Numbered from the stretch's first letter, positions 33,434-43,416 are shown. The stretch: 64,000 nucleotides of DNA from Flavobacterium sp. ov086 (GCF_900187965.1 NZ_FZNL01000008.1:1-64000); one strand, 5' to 3'. A program made the numbers and translations. Notes: generated by a model not told the origin, from the letters alone.

Positions 33434-34554
33434 TAACTGTCTCTAAATTGTTTTTGGTGATTGAGCTGCCAAATATCCGATTTTTGCAGACATTCCAAAA
33501 ACAAATCAGTACTATTTCCGTTACCAAAATCATGATCTGCATGCTGAATTTCATGTGAATCTATAATTTTCAACGCTTCTTCGATTCTCTTTTGAGAATA
33601 ATCTGTATTGACAATATCGGCATGAACAGCCCTATTTTGCTGACGAGTACCAATATTAATAATTGGGATTCCGTAATATGGAGCTTCTCTAATTCCGGCA
33701 CTGCTGTTACCAATTATAAATTGACTGTTTTTTAATAAAGTCAGAAAATACTCAAATCGCAACGATGGAAATATTCTAAATCTTGAATTATTTTTTATTG
33801 TATTATAAGCATCAATAATAAACTGACTTCCCAGATCATTATTTGGATAAATTATAATATAATTATGATTATCATTAAGTAACGAACTTACAAAATCATT
33901 GGCATATTTTTTCATATGCTGAAACTCGGTTGTAACCGGATGAAACATGACAATAGCATATTGATCAAAATCAATCTCATAATATTTTTTTACCACCTCA
34001 AGTTCGGGCAATTGATCTGAAAACATGATGTCAATATCGGGAGAACCTATTTCAAAAACAGATTGTGGAATCTCGCCCATTTGCAACAGTCTTTTTCTTG
34101 CTTCAGCATTAGAAACAAAATGAATGTGACTTAGTTTACTAACACTATGTCTAATTAATTCATCGACAGTTCCTGAAATTTCTCCTCCTTCAATATGGGT
34201 AACCAGAATATTATTTAGGGAGCCAACAATAGCACCGGCAAGTGTTTCGACGCGATCACCATGAACCACTATCATATCTGGATTAATGTTTTTACAATAA
34301 TTTGATAACCCTTCAATGGTTTTAGCAAGAGTCAAGTCCATTGTAGTTTCATGGGTATGATTTTCGAAAGTATGTATATTTTTAAAATTGCAACGCTCAA
34401 TTTCGATCAAGGTGTAACCATACTCTTCTTGTAAATGCATACCGGTTACAAATACAAAAACCTCAAATTCCTGTTGTTGTTCAAGAATTGAAATTAGTGA
34501 TTTGATTTTTCCAAAATCAGCTCGGGTCCCGGTTAAAAAAAGGATTTTCTTCAT
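33433..34554 (-). CDS. neuC: Hydrolysing UDP-sugar 2-epimerase (NeuC/LegG family)
   Basis: A 373-residue GT-B-fold enzyme. It hydrolyses UDP-GlcNAc (NeuC) or UDP-diacetylbacillosamine (LegG) to a free mannosamine-type sugar, the substrate of the sialic-acid synthase. Landmarks are LTGTRADFGKIKSLI (5-19), HGDRVETLAGAI, HIEGGEISGTVDE, IRHSVSKLSHIHF and GNSSAGIREAPYYG (about 295). Sequence alone cannot separate NeuC from LegG. It lies 7 nt after neuB and one base before the GT-B protein gene. Confidence 0.9.
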   Translation of the reverse strand: MKKILFLTGTRADFGKIKSLISILEQQQEFEVFVFVTGMHLQEEYGYTLIEIERCNFKNIHTFENHTHETTMDLTLAKTIEGLSNYCKNINPDMIVVHGDRVETLAGAIVGSLNNILVTHIEGGEISGTVDELIRHSVSKLSHIHFVSNAEARKRLLQMGEIPQSVFEIGSPDIDIMFSDQLPELEVVKKYYEIDFDQYAIVMFHPVTTEFQHMKKYANDFVSSLLNDNHNYIIIYPNNDLGSQFIIDAYNTIKNNSRFRIFPSLRFEYFLTLLKNSQFIIGNSSAGIREAPYYGIPIINIGTRQQNRAVHADIVNTDYSQKRIEEALKIIDSHEIQHADHDFGNGNSTDLFLECLQKSDIWQLNHQKQFRDS

Positions 34555-34561
34555 TTCTATT

Positions 34562-35605
34562 TTACTGAATATCCTCCCAAATTAATTGTTCGTCATTCTC
34601 AATATCACGTGTCGCAATTTTACCAATTAAATCATTAAAATGTTCTGCCAAAATTTTACCGGTTCCCGGACGTTTTACCCAAATATTTTCTTTTGTAAAA
34701 ACCTCTCCTTTTTTAATGGATGAAATTGCACAAACCGTAGCAAATGCAAAATCAATTGTAACTTGTTCTTCTTGTGCCGGTACTTTAGTTCCACCACGCA
34801 TTTGAGCAATTTCGGCTGAACCAATAATTAAATCTTCACATGCTTTTTCGTCCATACTACAAACAATATCCGGACCTGTACGTTGCATATGATCTGTAAA
34901 ATGACGCTCAAGAATACTTGCTCCAAGAGCAACTGCTCCTAAACAAGCATTATTATTTAAAGTATGATCACTTAATCCAAAAACTTTATCAGGAAATGCT
35001 TCATGCAATTGTATCATCGCACCAAATCTTACGAGGTGAATTGGTGTTGGATATAAATTGGTTGTATGCAACAGAGCAACAGGAATGTTGTGTTTATCAA
35101 AAACGTCAACTGCTTTTTGAACGCTTTCGATGGTATTCATTCCAGTACTTAAAATTACTGGTTTTCCAAATGAAGCAATATGTTCTAATAAAGGATAATT
35201 ATTACACTCACCCGAGCCAATTTTATAAGCTGGAATATCGAATTTTTTGAGCCTTTCAGCCGCGGCACGAGAAAAAGGAGTTGAAATAAAAATCATACCT
35301 TGACTTTCAACATAATTCTTAAGTTCTAATTCATCTTCTTCGTTTAAAGAACAGCGTTCCATAATTTCATAAATAGAAACATCTGCATTTCCCGGAATTA
35401 CTTTTTTTGCAGCTCCACTCATTTCATCTGCCACAATATGAGTTTGGTGTTTTACGATCTCAACACCCGCTCTTTTTGCTGCATCAACCATTTCTTTGGC
35501 GACTTTTAATGATCCTTCGTGATTAATTCCAATTTCAGCAATTACCAAAGGTGGATAATCTGGTCCAATTTTTCGACCTGCAATTTCTATATATGGATTC
35601 TTCAT
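34562..35605 (-). CDS. neuB: N-acetylneuraminate/nonulosonate synthase (NeuB family)
   Basis: A 347-residue enzyme that condenses phosphoenolpyruvate with an N-acetylmannosamine-type sugar to make a nine-carbon sialic-acid-like sugar. The TIM barrel carries [11 protein letters not shown] (23-33), [34 protein letters not shown] and STGMNT. The C-terminal SAF (antifreeze-like) domain is present (about 285-345, [11 protein letters not shown]). The neighbours neuA and neuC supply the preceding and following steps. Product identity (Neu5Ac, legionaminic or another) depends on neuC/LegG and is open. A 139-bp gap to neuA shows no promoter consensus or hairpin. Confidence 0.92.
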   Translation of the reverse strand: MKNPYIEIAGRKIGPDYPPLVIAEIGINHEGSLKVAKEMVDAAKRAGVEIVKHQTHIVADEMSGAAKKVIPGNADVSIYEIMERCSLNEEDELELKNYVESQGMIFISTPFSRAAAERLKKFDIPAYKIGSGECNNYPLLEHIASFGKPVILSTGMNTIESVQKAVDVFDKHNIPVALLHTTNLYPTPIHLVRFGAMIQLHEAFPDKVFGLSDHTLNNNACLGAVALGASILERHFTDHMQRTGPDIVCSMDEKACEDLIIGSAEIAQMRGGTKVPAQEEQVTIDFAFATVCAISSIKKGEVFTKENIWVKRPGTGKILAEHFNDLIGKIATRDIENDEQLIWEDIQ

Positions 35606-35744
35606 TCCTTAATAAATGTATTTTAAAACTTATTATTCTTTAAACTTGTAGCTCTCTTTTTAATTACCTCATTTCAATGTAATTGGAGGAATATTTATTA
35701 TAGTGGTAATAAATCTTATGATTTTAATATTTGAAACCTGAATA

Positions 35745-36419
35745 CTACTTTTTGCTATTCATCATAGTATTTATAAAATTTGCATATTCTAAATCTTCTA
35801 AAGTATCGATATCAACTTTTGCAAAAATATGATCAACTTCTAATGGAAAAGCTTTTTCTGAAATCAAGATATCATTTAAGACTAAAGATGCTTTAGCTAT
35901 ATATAACAATCCATTTTCAAAAAAAAGTGGTTCTAAATCCTGACTTCTCTGTCCTATTTTATAATTAAAGGGATAGAATTTATTGTCTTTAATTTTTCCG
36001 AATTTCTGGTGATTTCTCGAAACTGTAAATAGACTATCGTAATTTGCTTCCTCATATATCTTAAAAGCATCATTCAATAAATCTTGTGGTCGTAATGGAT
36101 TTGTTGGCTGCAACAAAACTATGTTTTCAACATCTTTAATGCCAACAGATTCTAAAACATGCTTTAATGCAGTAATGGTAGGTTCCAAATCTCCTGAAAT
36201 GGATGCTGGCCTATCTATAACTTTTGCTCCAAATTGTAAAGCAATTTTCTTTATTTCATCATTATCTGTCGAAACGTATATCTCGTCTATTATTGCTTCA
36301 TTCTGTTTAGCATACAAAATAGAATGTGCTAATAATGGCAGTCCTGCAAAAACTTGAATATTTTTTTCAGGAATACGTTTTGAACCTCCTCTAGCTGGAA
36401 TTATTGCGATCGTTTTCAT
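35745..36419 (-). CDS. neuA: CMP-nonulosonate (acylneuraminate) cytidylyltransferase
   Basis: A 224-residue NeuA-type nucleotidyltransferase that activates the nonulosonic acid with CTP for use by a glycosyltransferase. The N-terminal signature IPARGGSKRIPEKN (7-20), LLQPTNPLR (about 102-110) and the C-terminal VDIDTLEDLEYA are the standard CMP-sugar synthetase blocks. The length equals the minimal catalytic domain; no fused esterase or phosphatase domain is present. The start shares one base with the stop of the upstream GT4 gene. It is first of the neuA-neuB-neuC order on the minus strand. Confidence 0.92.
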   Translation of the reverse strand: MKTIAIIPARGGSKRIPEKNIQVFAGLPLLAHSILYAKQNEAIIDEIYVSTDNDEIKKIALQFGAKVIDRPASISGDLEPTITALKHVLESVGIKDVENIVLLQPTNPLRPQDLLNDAFKIYEEANYDSLFTVSRNHQKFGKIKDNKFYPFNYKIGQRSQDLEPLFFENGLLYIAKASLVLNDILISEKAFPLEVDHIFAKVDIDTLEDLEYANFINTMMNSKK

Positions 36420-37513
36420 TAACTCAAACTCTTTTTAGCATTTTGGATTATTGTATTCATTCCGACATTCCAATTTTGCATAGAATATAAATCTTGTGGT
36501 ACAGCGAAATTGTTAGTCGCATTTTGATTCAGAAATAACTCTATTGCATCAATCCATTCTTGCACGAAATTTGGATTTTCAATAAGTTTTCCTAATTTTC
36601 CATATTGCAAAACTTCAGAAACTCCGCCGTTAGCAGAAGCAATGCAATAGCATCCGCAATTTAGGGCTTCTATTAAACTCAATCCAAACCCTTCTTGCCA
36701 AAGTGTGGGAAATAAATAACAGTCTGCAATTTGGTAATATTTTGGCAAATCATTATTGGGAATTTTTCCAAGAAAAGAAACTCCATCTATTTTAATTTCA
36801 CGATCTGCTCCTATTATAAGCAAAATAATATCTTTTTCGTGATTATATATTCTTTTCCAAACTTCTAAAATAAGGTCTAATCCCTTTTTAGGACGGTCTT
36901 GAGAACACCAGACAAATACTTTTTTATTACTAATTTTTAATTCTTTTTTTAAAGCTATCTTTTCTGAATCAGGTATTTTATGAAATTTAGAAGTATCAAC
37001 ACCATTATGCAATACCGAAAATTTTATTGGTAAAACTGTATAATAGTTTTTATGTGCCTGATACGAATCATTGGTCAATACGACCATTTCATTTATATTT
37101 TCAAAAAACCATCTTCCAAGAAAATTTTCATAAAAAGGTGAAAATCCATGATAAAAAAACTGGATGTAACATTGACTTCTTTTTCCTTTTCTTTCTAAAA
37201 AATCAATAATAGGTTTAACGATTCCAAAATTATCAATAATTTGAATAATGAATTTATCTTCTTTTTCAAGAATTTTTTCAAGCGCTTTTAAATAACCCAA
37301 ATATGGATTTTTTGAAATTCGCTTTTGAAATTTCATAGAAAATGAATTTGCGACAAATTGGTATTGAATTCCTGAATAAAGTCTCTCAGGTTTCGGGCAA
37401 ATAATATGATCTATCTCATGATGATTACTCAAATAATTATCATATAAAGTAGTCCAGCTCCCAATTTTGGAATATGGTAACGGAACTTGAGAAATCAGAA
37501 TTACTTGAGGCAT
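36419..37513 (-). CDS. Family 4 glycosyltransferase
   Basis: A 364-residue GT-B enzyme. The N-terminus VILISQVPLPYSKIGSW is followed by a donor-side Rossmann domain, with KVFVWCSQDRPKKGLDLIL (about 194-212), GKIPNNDLPKYYQIAD and FPTLWQEGFGLSLIEALNCG (paired Glu) as GT4 hallmarks. Cytosolic or membrane-peripheral. It overlaps neuA by one base, so it may act in the same pathway stage, but no donor preference is readable. The 42-nt gap to the upstream galactosyltransferase-like gene lacks a promoter consensus. Confidence 0.86.
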   Translation of the reverse strand: MPQVILISQVPLPYSKIGSWTTLYDNYLSNHHEIDHIICPKPERLYSGIQYQFVANSFSMKFQKRISKNPYLGYLKALEKILEKEDKFIIQIIDNFGIVKPIIDFLERKGKRSQCYIQFFYHGFSPFYENFLGRWFFENINEMVVLTNDSYQAHKNYYTVLPIKFSVLHNGVDTSKFHKIPDSEKIALKKELKISNKKVFVWCSQDRPKKGLDLILEVWKRIYNHEKDIILLIIGADREIKIDGVSFLGKIPNNDLPKYYQIADCYLFPTLWQEGFGLSLIEALNCGCYCIASANGGVSEVLQYGKLGKLIENPNFVQEWIDAIELFLNQNATNNFAVPQDLYSMQNWNVGMNTIIQNAKKSLS

Positions 37514-37555
37514 TGTAGTAGGATTTGGGTAAAAATAATAAAATTTAAATCTTTC

Positions 37556-38632
37556 TTATTTTTTTATTTTAAAAGAAATACTTTTTAGATCATTACTTAT
37601 CTCATAAGAGTAAGGATAAGTATGATAAAATGAAATAATATGCTGTAAAAGCATATCATTAATTTCTTTTAATGAATAATATTTTGGAACTTTTTTTCCA
37701 AGTAACTTCTTTATTCTATATTTTGTTGACCCTTGAAATTTATCTTTTACAAAACGAACATTTATGATTCCATTGCTAAAAGTTGGTAATTCACTAAACA
37801 AAAAATGTGTTATGACCTCAACTTTATTAAGTATTAAATTTTCGCCTGTACTTTGTTTTAATTCATTAAAGTCAGAGATAGAAACTCCATTTCCCCATTC
37901 TGTTTTGTTTACCTGTGTCTTTGCAGATCGATCATTTTGCAGTAATTGCTGGTGATTTATTTGAACAATATTAGTTAATTGGAGATCTTGTGTGAGAACT
38001 TTTTTTTCTTCTCGTCTATAACTTTTATGCCATTGATGAAGCATTAAAATTTCATTATTATAAAAAATACTTTCGCTTCCTGTTCTTTCTAATCGATTAT
38101 GAATATCAATATCCTCGGCTCCCCAAAAATGCAAAAACTCATCATATCCATTAATCGATTTTACCGATTCCAGAAAAAATAATGATAATCCCTGAGCACC
38201 AACTTCACTGCCAAAATCAATAGAATAATTATCAAATATTTTTACGGTCTTTGATTCTTGTTCATTCAAAAAACCAACCTTAAAGTAATACGCTTTTAAA
38301 GGATTTTTTAACTCCTGCAATTTTTCGATAAAATTGGGGCTAAAAATCATGTCCACATCAGCTGTAAAAACATAATCGGTTGTAATATTTCTTAATCCTA
38401 CATTTATGGCTTTGGCTCTTGACCAAGGCTGAAATTCTGAAAAATTGTAAACATAAGTTGCAAATGAATAACCGGAAACTAATTCTTTAATACTAGAAGC
38501 CGAAGAAATATTGGAGCCATAATCTACCAAAACTACTTTAAAATTAAGATTGGTTTGCTCTGTCAAAGAATCTAAGGAACGCTTAACACGTTCTGTTTCT
38601 CTATTGCGATAAGGGTAAAGTATAGTTATCAT
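37556..38632 (-). CDS. GT2/galactosyltransferase-related protein, paralogue A
   Basis: A 358-residue GT-A enzyme with the N-terminal GT2-like half (ILYPYRNRETERVKRSLDSL) and metal site TADVDMIF (about 94-101). A galactosyltransferase-type C-terminal motif, FWGAEDIDIHNRL (about 168-180), recalls GT7 and chondroitin polymerase domains. After residue 220 comes a conserved tail ending LKEINDMLLQ and NDLKSISFKIKK. It is clearly homologous over its full length to the protein at 44665-45741, including that tail, so the two are paralogues. It overlaps the upstream GT14-like gene by 4 nt. Confidence 0.84.
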   Translation of the reverse strand: MITILYPYRNRETERVKRSLDSLTEQTNLNFKVVLVDYGSNISSASSIKELVSGYSFATYVYNFSEFQPWSRAKAINVGLRNITTDYVFTADVDMIFSPNFIEKLQELKNPLKAYYFKVGFLNEQESKTVKIFDNYSIDFGSEVGAQGLSLFFLESVKSINGYDEFLHFWGAEDIDIHNRLERTGSESIFYNNEILMLHQWHKSYRREEKKVLTQDLQLTNIVQINHQQLLQNDRSAKTQVNKTEWGNGVSISDFNELKQSTGENLILNKVEVITHFLFSELPTFSNGIINVRFVKDKFQGSTKYRIKKLLGKKVPKYYSLKEINDMLLQHIISFYHTYPYSYEISNDLKSISFKIKK

Positions 38633-39507
38633 GGAACCTGGCTTCTTAAATTATCAATTTGCTGCAAAAGTTCAGGGGAATCATTTTTGAATTTTCGGGC
38701 GAAAAAAGCTTGATTATCTCCTATTTCGTTACTAACATAATTGCTTTTAAAAACTTCAAGATGCCTTTCAGATATATAAGCTGGTCCCGGATGAACCGAC
38801 CAATCTACATAAGTTAAATTACCTTTTAAATTACTAATGTTAGAATTTCCTATAATAGTTGGTATCAAAATCTCTTCAGAACAGTACGAATTTTTAAAGA
38901 ACTTTTCATATTTTGGATTAGAATCAAGGAAATCTAATATATAAACTATGCTCGAATGACTCAAAACCCACCATGTTGGTCCAAAAAAAACTTTTTTGAA
39001 CGGAAACTTCTTTTTGGGAAAATATAAACTGATTTTTTTTTCCAATTTTAATAATACTTTTATCCAAATTGGCTTGTTTGGTTTTCTTCTATAAAACAAA
39101 TCAAAGTAAAAATTTGTTACCCACCCTTTCTTCATTTCAGAAGGAAAACCTTCTTTTATACTAATGAACTCTCCTCCTTGCTTTAATTGTGAATATAAAT
39201 AATCATTATTTTTAATTGGATAATCACTTCCGCTTATTAAAGCATAATAATCATAGTTAGCTTTAACAGCTTCTAACATTAAATTAAGTATTGCTTTTTG
39301 ATGTGACCATCCTGCCCACCAAACTTTGCTTCTTTTAATGAACTGAACGTTATCAAATTCATTTAGATTAGTTGGCAGTAAAGAGTTTTTATCTATGTGT
39401 AAATAAAAAAAGACATTACTATCGTTGAGTGCCTCAATTAATTTTTTAAGATGATCGAAATTATGATAAGCAGTTATTAGATAGGCTATTTTAATATTAT
39501 TTTGCAT
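38629..39507 (-). CDS. GT14 (beta-1,6-N-acetylglucosaminyltransferase-like, Branch domain)
   Basis: A 292-residue protein of the core-2/I-branching GT14 group. IAYLITAYHNFDHLKKLI (6-23), FYLHIDKNS (about 34-42), WWAGWSHQKAIL (about 63-74), YYALISGSDYPIK (about 87-99) and FGPTWWVLSH are the family blocks. It lacks an N-terminal membrane anchor, unlike the animal Golgi enzymes. Bacterial members usually add GlcNAc or xylose branches. It starts 5 nt after the next upstream gene and overlaps the following gene by 4 nt. A branching sugar in the repeat unit is the likely result. Confidence 0.87.
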   Translation of the reverse strand: MQNNIKIAYLITAYHNFDHLKKLIEALNDSNVFFYLHIDKNSLLPTNLNEFDNVQFIKRSKVWWAGWSHQKAILNLMLEAVKANYDYYALISGSDYPIKNNDYLYSQLKQGGEFISIKEGFPSEMKKGWVTNFYFDLFYRRKPNKPIWIKVLLKLEKKISLYFPKKKFPFKKVFFGPTWWVLSHSSIVYILDFLDSNPKYEKFFKNSYCSEEILIPTIIGNSNISNLKGNLTYVDWSVHPGPAYISERHLEVFKSNYVSNEIGDNQAFFARKFKNDSPELLQQIDNLRSQVP

Positions 39508-39512
39508 TTTAT

Positions 39513-40538
39513 CTATCCTCTCAAATAATTATTAGCTTCTTCTTTTGAAAGTCCTTTCCAGATTAAATAGTACTTCATGATTTTTTTGTTCAGCATAAAC
39601 TTGGCAAAAAATTTACTTTTAATGTAGTAACTCCATTTAGAACTTGGGTTAACAAGCTTTAATTGAAAACTGCTTTCTTCCTTATTTTGTTCTAGTTTAG
39701 AAACTTCATCAAACATCCAATCTTCGACAATATTTCCCATATGATACGTAAAATTATCAGTTGTAGATAATCTCCAAAATCCTTTTTTTACAATCGGGAT
39801 ATCCAAAAACTTTAATTCACTGTCACCGCCAAGCTTATAATTTGTATATCGGCTGTCTAAACCATCAAAAACTGAAGCTCTATAAGTTGTTATAAAATGT
39901 CCAGCTCCCACAACTGCCTTTTTATCATTATTGGTTATTATCAGATATTTTTTTAATTGTATCGAATTGTAGAAATCAATATTTCCTACACTATGAGCAA
40001 ATTTCTTTAATGCATCTGGATTCAACACATTAATAAATTTTATTTTTTTTGAAAAAAACAAATCCCAATATATATTTGATGTATATGTTCGTAATGACCT
40101 CGAAGATGGCGTTGAACATACGGCTCCTGCTTTAGAAAAATTTTCAAAAACCTCATAGGTTGCTTTTTGCCAATTGGTTAAAAACAAAACATCTGAGTCT
40201 GAAATCGTAATTAAAGAAAAATTGTTACCTGAAATACCTTTTAAAACAGCATTAAGTTTTCCGATATTGGTTGTATGAATTATTTCCTGTATTTTATTTT
40301 GTTCAAACAAGTCGTTCAAATAATCCACAATCATTTGACAGCTACCATTATTTACAATTGTAACAAATGTTTTATCATGACTTGTGGTAAAAAGTGAATT
40401 TAAACATAGTTTCAAAATCTCAAAACCATTTTGAAAATAACCATCCAGATTGGGTACATAAACAGGAATAATAACCTGATGGGAATAATCAGATGCATCT
40501 TGAGTTTTGTCCTTATGCGGATTAAATCCTACTCGCAT
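39513..40538 (-). CDS. Family 2-type glycosyltransferase
   Basis: A 341-residue GT-A protein. HQVIIPVYVPNLDGYF (21-36) opens the domain, TTNIGKLNAVLKGI is the acceptor-loop region, and TISDSDVLFL (about 111-120) provides the DxD metal site. A VGAGHFITTYRASVFDGLD block and KLGGDSELKFLDIP (about 232-245) hold the catalytic acidic residues. It has a basic C-terminal region. It overlaps the upstream GT4 gene by 10 nt and is 5 nt from the GT14-like gene. Donor unknown. Confidence 0.83.
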   Translation of the reverse strand: MRVGFNPHKDKTQDASDYSHQVIIPVYVPNLDGYFQNGFEILKLCLNSLFTTSHDKTFVTIVNNGSCQMIVDYLNDLFEQNKIQEIIHTTNIGKLNAVLKGISGNNFSLITISDSDVLFLTNWQKATYEVFENFSKAGAVCSTPSSRSLRTYTSNIYWDLFFSKKIKFINVLNPDALKKFAHSVGNIDFYNSIQLKKYLIITNNDKKAVVGAGHFITTYRASVFDGLDSRYTNYKLGGDSELKFLDIPIVKKGFWRLSTTDNFTYHMGNIVEDWMFDEVSKLEQNKEESSFQLKLVNPSSKWSYYIKSKFFAKFMLNKKIMKYYLIWKGLSKEEANNYLRG

Positions 40539-41671
40539 TTTAAAATATTTTTATAAAGGTCAATAACTTTTTCTTTATTACTTGAATAATCTAATCTTTC
40601 AAGGGCTATATCATTATTTTTAATTGTTGCTTTTTCTAATATTTCAAAATCAAAAATAATATTTAAAACAAGCTCTTTAATTTCAGAGATCGATTCCGGA
40701 TTTTTAATTAATACCCCATTTACTCCATCTTTAATTATTTCTTCGGTTGCTCCTCCAGGGTTTGACTGAATTGGAAAAGCTCCCATTACTATAGCTTCTA
40801 AAAGTGTATTTGGCATTCCGTCTGAAATACTATTGCCTATATACAGTAATGACTTCCCCATTAACTGCATTAATTCAATATGTGAAAGTTCATGTCTGTC
40901 GTAAACCTTAAAATTTAAATGGTTTGATTTTACATAATCATTTACCTTTTCATGTGCTCCAAAAATAATAATTTGATATTCCTGAATTTGATCTTGAATA
41001 GTATGTAGTGCCTTTAAAATATTCAATCCTCTACCAAGATGATGTTCATAACCTTTTACGAGTATTATTTTTCGTTCAGTAACGGGTAATTTGAGAGCTT
41101 GAAATTCCTCTAATTTATAACCAGTTCCGCCAGGAATAACTCCTAAATGCACTCCTTTGAAACCTAATTCCTTAGCCAAACCAAAATCGCGTTGACAATC
41201 TGTGTGCAAAAAATCAACTCTTTGTAAAACTTGTTTTATTTTTTTTAAATGTGCAGAAAACTTCTGATAGTAATACAGATCATTTCCCCAACAAGAATAC
41301 AGCCATTTTATCTTTGGATATTTTTGCATTGTTTCTAATATGGGATATGAACAGCTTTGCATTTCAAAACTATGAATAATATCTGGTTTGATTTCAAGAA
41401 TGATATTTTCTAATGCTTCACTTACTCTTACTTCAAGATGTGGGCTCATCTTTTCATATAGAGCCGGTAATTTTCTGCTTAAAAAAAATTCTCCCTTAAT
41501 ATGTGGTAATTTTCTTTTTTTCCATCCCGTAAATTGTTGAACTGAATCTAAAGTTTCTAACTTTCCTCTTCCCAGAACATCAAACCAATATAGTTGATAT
41601 GACGTATCTTTTAGATTTTCTATCCAACGAATAACATGAACAGACGGCATGGAAACCAAAAGTATTTTCAT
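40529..41671 (-). CDS. Family 4 glycosyltransferase
   Basis: A 380-residue GT-B transferase. ILLVSMPSVHVIRWIENL (3-20) replaces the usual glycine loop with a His-Val-Ile-Arg-Trp motif found in a GT4 subgroup. The donor half has VKGYEHHLGRGLNIL (about 208), IIFGAHEKV and SISDGMPNTLLEAIVMG (about 287), where the first of the paired glutamates appears to be Asp. The stop overlaps the downstream GT2 start by 10 nt and the start is 2 nt from the methyltransferase gene. Cytosolic or peripheral. Confidence 0.85.
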   Translation of the reverse strand: MKILLVSMPSVHVIRWIENLKDTSYQLYWFDVLGRGKLETLDSVQQFTGWKKRKLPHIKGEFFLSRKLPALYEKMSPHLEVRVSEALENIILEIKPDIIHSFEMQSCSYPILETMQKYPKIKWLYSCWGNDLYYYQKFSAHLKKIKQVLQRVDFLHTDCQRDFGLAKELGFKGVHLGVIPGGTGYKLEEFQALKLPVTERKIILVKGYEHHLGRGLNILKALHTIQDQIQEYQIIIFGAHEKVNDYVKSNHLNFKVYDRHELSHIELMQLMGKSLLYIGNSISDGMPNTLLEAIVMGAFPIQSNPGGATEEIIKDGVNGVLIKNPESISEIKELVLNIIFDFEILEKATIKNNDIALERLDYSSNKEKVIDLYKNILKCE

Positions 41672-41673
41672 TA

Positions 41674-42378
41674 TTATAAAATTGGTTTTATAACAGTTCC
41701 TGACAATCCTACAATCATTGTTGATTTACTGAAATTTAGTGGCGCTTTGTCGTGTTTGTATAAAAATTTTATAACAGGCTTTAAAACAACTCTCATTAAT
41801 TTCTTTTTCTTACCCCATAAATGCATATTGACCCATAATCCCAGCATTTGACCAACTGCAGCATTATATCCTCCACTTGGACTGATTTTAATTGATGTAA
41901 ATCCTATGCGTGTAAAGATCATTTCAAGAGAATAAGGTGTATATCTATAATAATCATGTGGAACTTCATGCAAAGACATTAAAAAAGGTACTGTAAAAAA
42001 GAATAGCCCTCCTGGTTTTAAAACTCGTTTTACTTCCATTAAATATGCGTCCGGATTTAATACATGTTCTAAAACTTCAGTAGAAATTACAACATCAAAA
42101 CTTGCATCTTCAAAAGGCATAACTTTACCATCCCAAAAAAAATCAGGTTTAATATCTTCATAATTCAACCCTGTTTCAATATCTAAACCCACATAACTTT
42201 GCACTTTCTTGTTCGAAAGAATAATTTCTTTATATGGCATTGAACCACATCCAGAATCCAGAATTTTTCCACTTAGCTGTGGAATTACATTTTCAACTGC
42301 TTTTAATATTTCTTTCCTTATGATAAAGCTCTCGAGATTATCATAAGTAATTTTTATATCCGTAAAATTATTCTTCAT
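41674..42378 (-). CDS. Class I SAM-dependent methyltransferase
   Basis: A 234-residue Rossmann-fold methyltransferase. Motif I is LDSGCGSMPYKE (about 41-52) with the acidic ribose-binding residue in YVGLDIETG. Further blocks are VISTEVLEHVLNPD (about 99-112) and VLKPGGLFFFTVPF (about 122-135), typical of Methyltransf_11. In the polysaccharide locus it could O-methylate a sugar, possibly the chain end. It is 2 nt upstream of a GT4 gene and 33 nt downstream of a GT2 gene, so it belongs to the same operon. Confidence 0.87.
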   Translation of the reverse strand: MKNNFTDIKITYDNLESFIIRKEILKAVENVIPQLSGKILDSGCGSMPYKEIILSNKKVQSYVGLDIETGLNYEDIKPDFFWDGKVMPFEDASFDVVISTEVLEHVLNPDAYLMEVKRVLKPGGLFFFTVPFLMSLHEVPHDYYRYTPYSLEMIFTRIGFTSIKISPSGGYNAAVGQMLGLWVNMHLWGKKKKLMRVVLKPVIKFLYKHDKAPLNFSKSTMIVGLSGTVIKPIL

Positions 42379-42411
42379 ACATAGATTAAATTATTTTCAA
42401 GAATTCAGGGG

Positions 42412-43416
42412 TTATTTATAATACTTTGCGGTTTTCAATTCTTTTAAATCAAAAAAACGATATCCTTTTTTAAGGAAAACTAACATAACGATCCCTATTA
42501 AAATTTTAATACGGATTTTAAAGTCCAATTTTATCTTAAATATATTACCCGTAACTATTTTCAATTCTTTTAAAAAACAACTTATAGGAAAAACTTGCCT
42601 TACATTGTGCATAACCATTAGCTGCTTGTACAGAATAAATTTGGACAACATTTTACCTTCTTCTTTTTCTAAAATAAAAGAGTTAATTGTTAAGTATAAA
42701 AATACTTTTTGGTAATACTTAAACATGGATAAGTAACTATTAATATCTCTCCCTGATTTTCCATCAATACTTTCATGACCACGTCTGACAAAAAACAGTG
42801 TTTCATTTAGATATTTAAATCTCGCCCCTTCAATGAGTCTTGAAAAGTTAAAATCAGTTTCATGAGCATTAAATAATGTTTCATCAAAAAGATTTTTACC
42901 TTTTAAAAAATCTTTTCTCCATAAAGGAGATGGCGTCAAAAAAATTAACTTTCCTGTGATGTAATTAAATAATGAATTCTGATTATCTTCATAGATCACC
43001 GGATTGTTAAAACCAACAATATTTTCAATTCTCCCATCAAATGTCTTTGAAAAACCAGCGCAAAAATCTAATTTAAAATCGCTTACCAACACCAGCAATT
43101 GTTTTTCTAAAAAATCCGGATGCATTATGTCATCACTATCAAACCACTTTACATAATTGCCTTTACTTAATTCAAATCCATAATTTCTACAAGGGTTAGC
43201 TCCTTTGTTTTTGTTCAATGGCCTTTGATGATATTGAAATCTCGAATCATTTTTACAATACTGTTCTAAAACCTCAGCTGTATTGTCTGTGGAACCATCA
43301 TCTACAATAATACATTCCCAATTAGTATGAGTTTGTGCAGCTACGCTATCAAGGGTTTCAATAATTATATGAGATCTATTGTATGTTGGGATAACAACGG
43401 AAATTAAATCGTTCAA
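42412..43416 (-). CDS. Family 2 glycosyltransferase, paralogue B1
   Basis: A 334-residue GT2 enzyme. ISVVIPTYNRSHII (5-18), CIIVDDGSTDNTAEVL (about 34-49), PCRNYGFELSKG and VKWFDSDDIMHPDF (about 88-101) are the nucleotide and DxD blocks. The C-terminal third is basic, with a hydrophobic stretch (about 300-318) that may touch the membrane. Its first 105 residues are very similar to the neighbour at 43715-44659 (shared FQYHQRP, CRNYGFELSKG, YVKWFDSDD), indicating tandem duplication. A consensus promoter lies 90 nt upstream (43506-43533), so it can start a new transcript. Confidence 0.87.
   Translation of the reverse strand: MNDLISVVIPTYNRSHIIIETLDSVAAQTHTNWECIIVDDGSTDNTAEVLEQYCKNDSRFQYHQRPLNKNKGANPCRNYGFELSKGNYVKWFDSDDIMHPDFLEKQLLVLVSDFKLDFCAGFSKTFDGRIENIVGFNNPVIYEDNQNSLFNYITGKLIFLTPSPLWRKDFLKGKNLFDETLFNAHETDFNFSRLIEGARFKYLNETLFFVRRGHESIDGKSGRDINSYLSMFKYYQKVFLYLTINSFILEKEEGKMLSKFILYKQLMVMHNVRQVFPISCFLKELKIVTGNIFKIKLDFKIRIKILIGIVMLVFLKKGYRFFDLKELKTAKYYK

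Noticed and set aside
35606..35744. A riboswitch or promoter in the neuA-neuB gap
   Set aside because: No TAnnTTTG element, conserved RNA motif or strong stem was seen in the 139 bp.
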